A DNA stretch of 62,027 nucleotides from Acidiferrimicrobium sp. IK (lineage in GTDB: Bacteria; Actinomycetota; Acidimicrobiia; Acidimicrobiales; Palsa-688). Both the position numbers and the translations under genes were made by a program. The notes under the pieces were generated by a model, which was not told the origin of the DNA, did not search any database, and saw nothing but the letters and a program-made list of their open reading frames with translations. How positions within the stretch are numbered: position 1 is the stretch's first letter; each line of letters begins with the position of its first letter. The stretch lies in assembly GCF_025499425.1 (NCBI RefSeq), contig NZ_JAIMCB010000019.1, forward strand, positions 1 to 62,027, in the 5' to 3' direction. Shown here in pieces: positions 57,490 to 62,027 of the stretch.

Positions 57490-57496
57490 GGCGGCG

Positions 57497-58111
57497 TCAC
57501 CCATTGAACCGGTTCTGGGCGTCAAGCACTCCCTCGACCAGGATGTGCTCGACGACGTCGGCGGCGATGGCGACGCTCACGTCCAGCTCGGTGCGTTCCC
57601 GCTTGCCGACCCGGCTGAGGACGTGGTCGGCGCCGCGCTCCTTGCCGCCGGGCGGCTTGCCGATCCCGATGCGGACCCGGGCGAAGCCGTCGTCGTGGAG
57701 GTGGGCTTTGATCGAACGCAAGCCGTTGTGCCCGGCCAGCCCGCCTCCCAGTTTGACCTGCACCTTGCCGACCGGGAGGTCCAGCTCGTCGTGCACGACG
57801 ACCAGCCGGGCCAGGTCCTCGATTCCGAAGCGGCGGACGAGGAGCGCGACGGAACGACCGGAGTCGTTCATGTAGGTCTGCGGGAAGGCCAGGGCCAAGC
57901 GCAGGGCGCCGAGGCGGACCTCGTCGACGAGGGCCAGCTCCCGGCCTTTGCGCAGCCGGCCGCCGTGGCGTTCGGCCAGCAGCTCGACGACCTGCGCCCC
58001 GACGTTGTGGCGGGTGCCGGCGTACTCGGGTCCGGGGTTGCCGAGCCCGACGGCCAGGAGATCGGCCGGCGTCCCGCTGCGAGGGGCGCCGAACCGACCG
58101 CCAACGGGCAG
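57497..58111 (-). CDS. pth: peptidyl-tRNA hydrolase, no standard start codon
   Basis: The frame encodes a complete Pth of about 190-204 residues that recycles peptidyl-tRNA. From a CTG at 58111, GLGNPGPEYAGTRHNVG holds Asn25 and catalytic His35, followed by FPQTYMNDSG, VVHDELDLPVGKVQVK and GHNGLRSI. No ATG, GTG or TTG lies between the rplY stop (58114-58112) and GLGNPG. Candidates are CTG at 58111, directly after the stop and about 5 bases from GGCGAGGG, or ACG at 58072, where the family usually has ATG. A TTG at 57898 would delete the active site and is rejected. The frame is the same as rplY. Confidence 0.88.
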   Translation of the reverse strand: MPVGGRFGAPRSGTPADLLAVGLGNPGPEYAGTRHNVGAQVVELLAERHGGRLRKGRELALVDEVRLGALRLALAFPQTYMNDSGRSVALLVRRFGIEDLARLVVVHDELDLPVGKVQVKLGGGLAGHNGLRSIKAHLHDDGFARVRIGIGKPPGGKERGADHVLSRVGKRERTELDVSVAIAADVVEHILVEGVLDAQNRFNG

Positions 58112-58795
58112 CTAGCCCTCGCCGCCGGCGCTGTCGTCGCCGCCGGCGGCGGCCTCGGGCGCTTCGCCCTCCGCGGCCTCGCTGGCCTCGGCGGCGGCCT
58201 CGGCGGCCTCTTCCTCGATCTCTTCGACCTCGGCGGCGACACGCGAGGCGGCCGCGACGACCACGGCCTCTTCGGGGTCGATGTCGGTCGTCACGTTCGC
58301 GGGCAGCGCGATGTCGGCGACGCGGATGGTGTCGCCGATCTGCAGGCCGCTGATGTCGATGATCAGCTCGTTGGGGATGTTCCCCGGCGTGGACTGGACG
58401 GTGAGCGAGGTCAGGAGCTGCTCGACGAGGCCCTGCTCGCGGTCGACGGCCTTGGGCTCTCCCTCCAAGATGAGCGGCACGTCGACGGAGAGCACCTCGT
58501 CGCGGCGCACCACCTGGAAGTCGATGTGGACCACGGTGTTGCGGACCGGGTGGCGCTGGATGACCCGGGCCATGGTCAAGTGACGCTCGCTGCCCACCTG
58601 CAGGTCGAGGAGCTGGTTGGTGCCGGCGTCTCCGGAGAGGGCCAGCCGCAGCTCGCGGGCGTCGACCGAGACGGCCGTGGCGTCGCCGCCGTGGCCGTAG
58701 ACGACCGCTGGGATCCGGCCGGACGCGCGGAGGCGCTTCGACTCGGGAGTGCCGGTCGCCCGACCGGGCTCGGCGATGAGAGTTACTTCGGCCAT
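58112..58795 (-). CDS. rplY: ribosomal protein bL25 (CTC form)
   Basis: The 227-residue protein binds 5S rRNA. The N-terminal L25 domain (about 1-95: LRASGRIPAVVYGHGGDATAV, NTVVHIDFQVVRRDE) is followed by the TL5/CTC beta domain (about 96-190, VDVPLILEGEPKAV, NIPNELIIDISGLQIGD) and an acidic Ala/Glu tail. This long form is typical of actinobacteria. ATG at 58795 follows GTAGGAG. Its TAG stop abuts the pth frame with no spacer. Confidence 0.95.
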   Translation of the reverse strand: MAEVTLIAEPGRATGTPESKRLRASGRIPAVVYGHGGDATAVSVDARELRLALSGDAGTNQLLDLQVGSERHLTMARVIQRHPVRNTVVHIDFQVVRRDEVLSVDVPLILEGEPKAVDREQGLVEQLLTSLTVQSTPGNIPNELIIDISGLQIGDTIRVADIALPANVTTDIDPEEAVVVAAASRVAAEVEEIEEEAAEAAAEASEAAEGEAPEAAAGGDDSAGGEG

Positions 58796-58892
58796 CGGAC
58801 CGCGCTCCTACCTGGGTGTACTGCCGTAAGGGACCGGTCGATGCTACTGGCTGGGCGAGCCGCTGTCAGACCGGGCCGCTCAGCCGTCCCGA

Positions 58893-59885
58893 TCAGGTCT
58901 GGTTTTCGCCGTTGAAGATCTCCGAGACCGAGCCGTCGCCGAACACCGCGTCGATGGCCGCCGCGAAGATCTTGGACACCGAGACCACCTCGATCTTGTC
59001 GATCTGCTTTTCGGGGGGGAGCGGGAGGGTGTCGGTGATCACCACCCGGGCGATCGCGGAGTTCTTCAGGCGGTCCACGGCCGGGTCCGACAGCACCGCG
59101 TGGGTGCACATCGCCCAGACCTCGGTGGCGCCCTTGGCGTGGAGGATCTCCGCCGCGGCGCAGATGGTGCCGGCGGTGTCGATCATGTCGTCGATGATCA
59201 CGCACATGCGGCCCTCGACGTCGCCCATCACGTCGAGCGCTTCGACCTGGTTGACCGCGTCCTTCGGCCGGCGCTTGTAGACGCTGGCCACGTCGACGGC
59301 GGTGCCGGCGTGGCGGGCCGCTTGCTCCGCGACCTTGGTCCGCCCGGTGTCGGGGGCGACCATCACGAAGTCGCCGCTCGGGGCGTTGGTCCGCAGGTAG
59401 TCGGTCAGCAGCGGCACTGCGGTCAGGTGATCGACCGGGCCGTCGAAGAAGCCCTGGATCTGGCCGGAGTGCAAATCGACCGAGATGATCCGGTCGGCGC
59501 CGGCGGTGGCGAAGAAATCCGAGACCATCCGGGCGGTGATCGGCTCACGACCCTTGGATTTGCGGTCCTGGCGGGAGTACCCGTAGTAGGGGCACACCGC
59601 GGTGATCCGCTTGGCCGACGCCCGTTTGGCCGCGTCGATCATGATCCACTGCTCGAGGAGGGAATCGTTGACCGAGCGCCCCGGCGTCCGGCAGTGGGAC
59701 TGGATGATGAACACATCCGAGCCGCGCACCGACTCGCCGAAGCGGGGTCTGACCTCGCCGTTGGCGAAGTCGACGATGTTGGCGTCGCCGAGCTGCAGGC
59801 CGAGGTCGGCGGCGATGGCCGCAGCCAGCGTCGGGTGGGATCGGCCCGTGAGCAGATGCAGTGTTCGCTTCGGGACCAGCTCCAT
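58893..59885 (-). CDS. prs: ribose-phosphate pyrophosphokinase
   Basis: The 330-residue enzyme makes PRPP from ribose 5-phosphate and ATP for nucleotide, histidine and tryptophan synthesis. It shows FANGEVRPRFGESVRGSDVF, AVCPYYGYSRQDRKSKGREP (flexible loop), VDLHSGQIQGFF and the PRPP-binding VIIDDMIDTAGTICAAAE. GAAGGG precedes ATG at 59885. It follows glmU by 11 bases, a widely conserved pairing. The 97 bases between prs and rplY hold no clear element. Confidence 0.97.
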   Translation of the reverse strand: MELVPKRTLHLLTGRSHPTLAAAIAADLGLQLGDANIVDFANGEVRPRFGESVRGSDVFIIQSHCRTPGRSVNDSLLEQWIMIDAAKRASAKRITAVCPYYGYSRQDRKSKGREPITARMVSDFFATAGADRIISVDLHSGQIQGFFDGPVDHLTAVPLLTDYLRTNAPSGDFVMVAPDTGRTKVAEQAARHAGTAVDVASVYKRRPKDAVNQVEALDVMGDVEGRMCVIIDDMIDTAGTICAAAEILHAKGATEVWAMCTHAVLSDPAVDRLKNSAIARVVITDTLPLPPEKQIDKIEVVSVSKIFAAAIDAVFGDGSVSEIFNGENQT

Positions 59886-59896
59886 GGTGCAACCCT

Positions 59897-61018
59897 TCAG
59901 GTGTCTCGTGCGGTGTCGGCCCTACCAGTGAAGCATGGTCCGGTGACCGCCCCCGGCGCCACCGTGCTGCCGGGCGGAAGGTAACCCCACGGCCCGACCT
60001 GGGCGTCGGCGCCGACGCTCGCGCCGTGGGCCACGGTGGCGGTCACCACGGCCCGGGCGCCGACGGCGCAGTCCGCCAGTTGCGAGTCGGGCCCGATCTC
60101 GGCGCCCGCCGCGACGGTGGTGGAACCCTGCAGCATGGTGCCCGGGTACAAGGTGACGTCGGGCGCCAGGGTGACGGTGGTGTCCAGGTAGGTCCGCGCC
60201 GGGTCGACCATCGTCACGCCCCGACGGAGCCAGTCGTCGTTGATGCGCCGTCGCAGCTCCGCCTCGGCGGTGGCCAGCTGGACCCGGTCGTTGACGCCGG
60301 TGGCTTCCATGCGGTCCGCCGCGGCCACTGCCGCGATGTCGTAACCGGCGTCGTGGAGCACCGCCACGGCGTCGGTCAGGTAGTACTCGCCCTGGGCGTT
60401 GTCAGGGGTTAGCCGGCGCAGCGCCGGGGCCAGCACCGACCGGCGAAAGACGTAGATCGACGTGTTGATCTCGTCGATGGCCAGCTCCTCGGCGGTGGCG
60501 TCGCTCTGCTCGACGATGCGCGCCACCCGGTCCCCCTTGCCTCGCACCACCCGGCCGTAGCCGGTCGGGTCGGGCACCCGGGCGGTGAGGACGGTGGCCG
60601 CGGCGTCGGCGTCGCGGTGAGCGCCGACGAGCCCAGCCAGCGTCGAGCCGCGCAGCAGCGGCGTGTCGCCAGGCAGCACCAACACGTCCTCGTCGTCGTC
60701 GTCATCGGGTAGTCCGGTGAGCCCGACGAGCACCGCGTCGCCGGTCCCCCGCTGGCGGGCCTGCTCCACGAAATCGATGGGGAGGCCGGTGGGCTGCTGC
60801 TCCCCCACCGTTTTGGTCACCCGGGCCGCCCCGAAGCCGACCACGACCACCGCCCGGCGGGCGCCGGCGGCGGCCACCGCGTGCAACACGTGCACCACCA
60901 TCGGGCGGCCGCACAGGCGGTGGAGGGGCTTGGGCCGCTCGGAGCGCATCCGGGTGCCCTCGCCCGCGGCCAGGACGACGGCGTTGAGCGACCGGTGGCG
61001 GGAGTCCGCGTCAGGCAC
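59897..61018 (-). CDS. glmU: GlmU-like protein, truncated acetyltransferase domain
   Basis: The 373-residue protein has a complete N-terminal uridylyltransferase (VVLAAGEGTRMRSERPKPLH, EQARQRGTGDAV, VLPGDTPLLRG, EINTSIYVFR, NAQGEYYLTDAV) making UDP-GlcNAc for peptidoglycan. The left-handed beta-helix is cut after about five turns, at VGPWGYLPPGSTVAPGA. The acetyl-CoA site and its catalytic His/Asn region, normally a further 80-100 residues, are missing. The GTG at 61018 has AAAGGA upstream. Acetylation must occur elsewhere, or the protein only uridylates. No sequence for the rest is found before prs. Confidence 0.9.
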   Translation of the reverse strand: MPDADSRHRSLNAVVLAAGEGTRMRSERPKPLHRLCGRPMVVHVLHAVAAAGARRAVVVVGFGAARVTKTVGEQQPTGLPIDFVEQARQRGTGDAVLVGLTGLPDDDDDEDVLVLPGDTPLLRGSTLAGLVGAHRDADAAATVLTARVPDPTGYGRVVRGKGDRVARIVEQSDATAEELAIDEINTSIYVFRRSVLAPALRRLTPDNAQGEYYLTDAVAVLHDAGYDIAAVAAADRMEATGVNDRVQLATAEAELRRRINDDWLRRGVTMVDPARTYLDTTVTLAPDVTLYPGTMLQGSTTVAAGAEIGPDSQLADCAVGARAVVTATVAHGASVGADAQVGPWGYLPPGSTVAPGAVTGPCFTGRADTARDT

Positions 61019-61155
61019 AGGTCCTTTCTAGTCAACCGGGGCGCAGTTGCTCGTCCACCGGCGCCCGATCACCCCCGTCGCCGTGCGATGGTGACGGGGA
61101 GGGCTCCGTTGCGCGACGCTGTGGGGGCCGCAGGGCGCGGCGGCCAGCAGCTCCG

Positions 61156-61226
61156 TCCGGGGTCGTCCAACGGCAGGACACCGGCCTTTGGAGCCGAGGA
61201 TGGGGGTTCGAGTCCTCCCCCCGGAG
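61156..61226 (+). tRNA. tRNA-Gln(UUG)
   Basis: A 71-base tRNA with acceptor stem TCCGGGG/CCCCGGA, anticodon loop CTTTGGA giving anticodon TTG, T arm around GGGGGTTCGAGTCCTCCCC and discriminator G, as for glutamine. The anticodon stem has one C-A mismatch at its first pair. CCA is not encoded. It is divergent from glmU with 137 bases between them; no clear promoter is visible there. Confidence 0.94.
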
Positions 61227-61334
61227 CGCGCTGGCCGACAGCCGCCGGGCGACGAGCCGGCGGTGCGCTGGCCGAGGGCCGCCGGCAGCGGCGCGCTCCC
61301 GGCGAGCCGACGCGGCCCCATAAGGTTTCGGCCC

Positions 61335-61898
61335 GTGCCCCGCCGCGCCTGCCCCGCCCCCCGCCGTCCTACCGCCGTGCTGCTCGGCGCTTTGGCCCTG
61401 GCCGCGGCCGCGTGCGGCTCGTCGTCGGCCACCACAGCGAACAGCGGCGCGACCACCACCGCCCCGGCGGTCGCCGCGCCGGCCGCCAACCAGTTCACCT
61501 CCGGGGCGGTGCCCGCCGCGGACGGAGCCACCGACATGAAGGCTGCGCCGACGTTGCACGCCGGCACCGGGACCGCCCCGACCACTTTGGTCGGCAAGGA
61601 CCTAGTGGTGGGGACCGGGCCGGTGGCGTCAGCCACCAGCACGGTGAACATCCAGTACGTGGGCGCCCTGTACACCACCGGGCAGGTGTTCGACTCGTCG
61701 TGGACCAGGGGCCAGCCGGCGAGCTTCTCGCTCTCCCAGGTGATCCCCGGATTCGCTCAGGGCATCGTCGGGATGAAGGTGGGAGGCCGTCGGGAGCTGG
61801 TGATCCCTCCCGCCCTCGGGTACGGCAACAGCGCCCAAGGGTCGATCCCCGCCAACTCCACCCTGGTGTTCGTAATCGACCTGCTCGGCGTCTCCTAG
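61335..61898 (+). CDS. FKBP-type peptidyl-prolyl isomerase lipoprotein
   Basis: The 187-residue exported protein has a signal peptide and lipobox (LALAAAAC, Cys about 27), a Thr/Ala linker and a C-terminal FKBP domain (about 90-187): VNIQYVGALYTTGQVFDSSW, SFSLSQVIPGFAQGI, GMKVGGRRELVIPPALGYG, SIPANSTLVFVIDLLGV. The active-site aromatic residues are largely present. It probably helps fold exported proteins. GTG at 61335 is preferred over an upstream in-frame ATG at 61188 that lies within tRNA-Gln. Confidence 0.93.
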   Translation: MPRRACPAPRRPTAVLLGALALAAAACGSSSATTANSGATTTAPAVAAPAANQFTSGAVPAADGATDMKAAPTLHAGTGTAPTTLVGKDLVVGTGPVASATSTVNIQYVGALYTTGQVFDSSWTRGQPASFSLSQVIPGFAQGIVGMKVGGRRELVIPPALGYGNSAQGSIPANSTLVFVIDLLGVS

Positions 61899-62027
61899 CC
61901 GCGGACTAGGACACTGTTGAACAACCCACGTTTTCCGGGTTCAGCGACTCGGGTTCACGAGCGAGGGGCATCCGGGTGTGACTGACCGACGAACCGGTCG
62001 TTGTGAGCGCCGTTTTGTGGGCGTGGT
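61899..62027. other. unassigned window end
   Basis: The final 129 bases contain no recognised gene, tRNA or strong hairpin. A GTG near 62003 opens a frame that runs off the end after eight residues and cannot be judged. No GGCTCTT-type ISL3 end is present. Confidence 0.5.

Noticed and set aside
57497..57898. Short pth starting at TTG 57898
   Set aside because: It would remove the GNPG loop and catalytic His, which are clearly encoded upstream in the same frame.
61899..62027. A second insertion-sequence end or transposase start at the window end
   Set aside because: No GGCTCTT-type terminus is present and the eight-residue open frame is too short to identify.

Overview
The window is very GC-rich, densely coded chromosomal DNA from an actinobacterium. 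WhiB, DUF501, DUF1707, DUF3048, nickel superoxide dismutase, a wax ester synthase/DGAT and a pair resembling Rv0501/Rv0502 of M. tuberculosis all point to that phylum. The order glmU-prs-rplY-pth-mfd-surA-like-mazG-eno-ftsB suggests a deep-branching lineage, perhaps Acidimicrobiia, but this placement is an inference from gene content. I recognise about 55 protein genes, two tRNAs and the end of one insertion sequence. No stretch longer than about 250 bases lacks a gene. I see no CRISPR array, rRNA, prophage or defence island.

Layout. 1-123: end of an ISL3-like element, followed by a secreted sedolisin protease (207-2159). 2156-5051: FtsH-like protease and a metallo-beta-lactamase-fold hydrolase. 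5138-9372: mesaconyl-CoA hydratase, methyltransferase, methylsuccinyl-CoA dehydrogenase, WhiB and methylmalyl-CoA lyase, which make up the lower half of the ethylmalonyl-CoA pathway. 9562-12354: a PAS-GGDEF-EAL protein. 12344-16285: a tightly coupled operon fumC, membrane protein, eIF-2B-like protein, DUF885 metalloprotein. 16507-20083: NlpC/P60 hydrolase, quinone oxidoreductase and DUF3048 lipoprotein. 20108-22895: xylAB. 22966-26669: membrane proteins. 26712-29541: tRNA-Leu and a second GGDEF-EAL protein. 29578-31838: WS/DGAT and a CDP-alcohol phosphatidyltransferase, with two DosR-like boxes between them. 31989-34342: duplicated-domain lipoprotein, then sodN/sodX. 34356-38022: acyltransferase plus SDR pair, acetyltransferase and an aminotransferase.

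38100-61018 is one long minus-strand housekeeping block, transcribed glmU, prs, rplY, pth, mfd, surA-like, mazG, eno, ftsB, then DUF501, DUF4349 and ppx. A nine-gene form II carbon monoxide dehydrogenase-like cluster (coxL-S-M-D-E, two xdhC-like genes, mocA-like, coxG) sits between ftsB and DUF501 and interrupts a synteny that is usually continuous in actinobacteria. The window closes with tRNA-Gln and an FKBP lipoprotein on the plus strand.

The oddest molecular details are these: a pth reading frame with no ATG, GTG or TTG start that begins directly at the rplY stop codon; a GlmU that lacks the catalytic end of its acetyltransferase domain; a CoxG with a membrane anchor and a histone-H1-like tail; an in-frame 24-bp tandem repeat in mfd; and DosR-like boxes in front of the triacylglycerol synthase gene. 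The picture is of an aerobic heterotroph that may assimilate acetyl-CoA through the ethylmalonyl-CoA route, use xylose, store neutral lipid, and carry a molybdenum hydroxylase of uncertain substrate.
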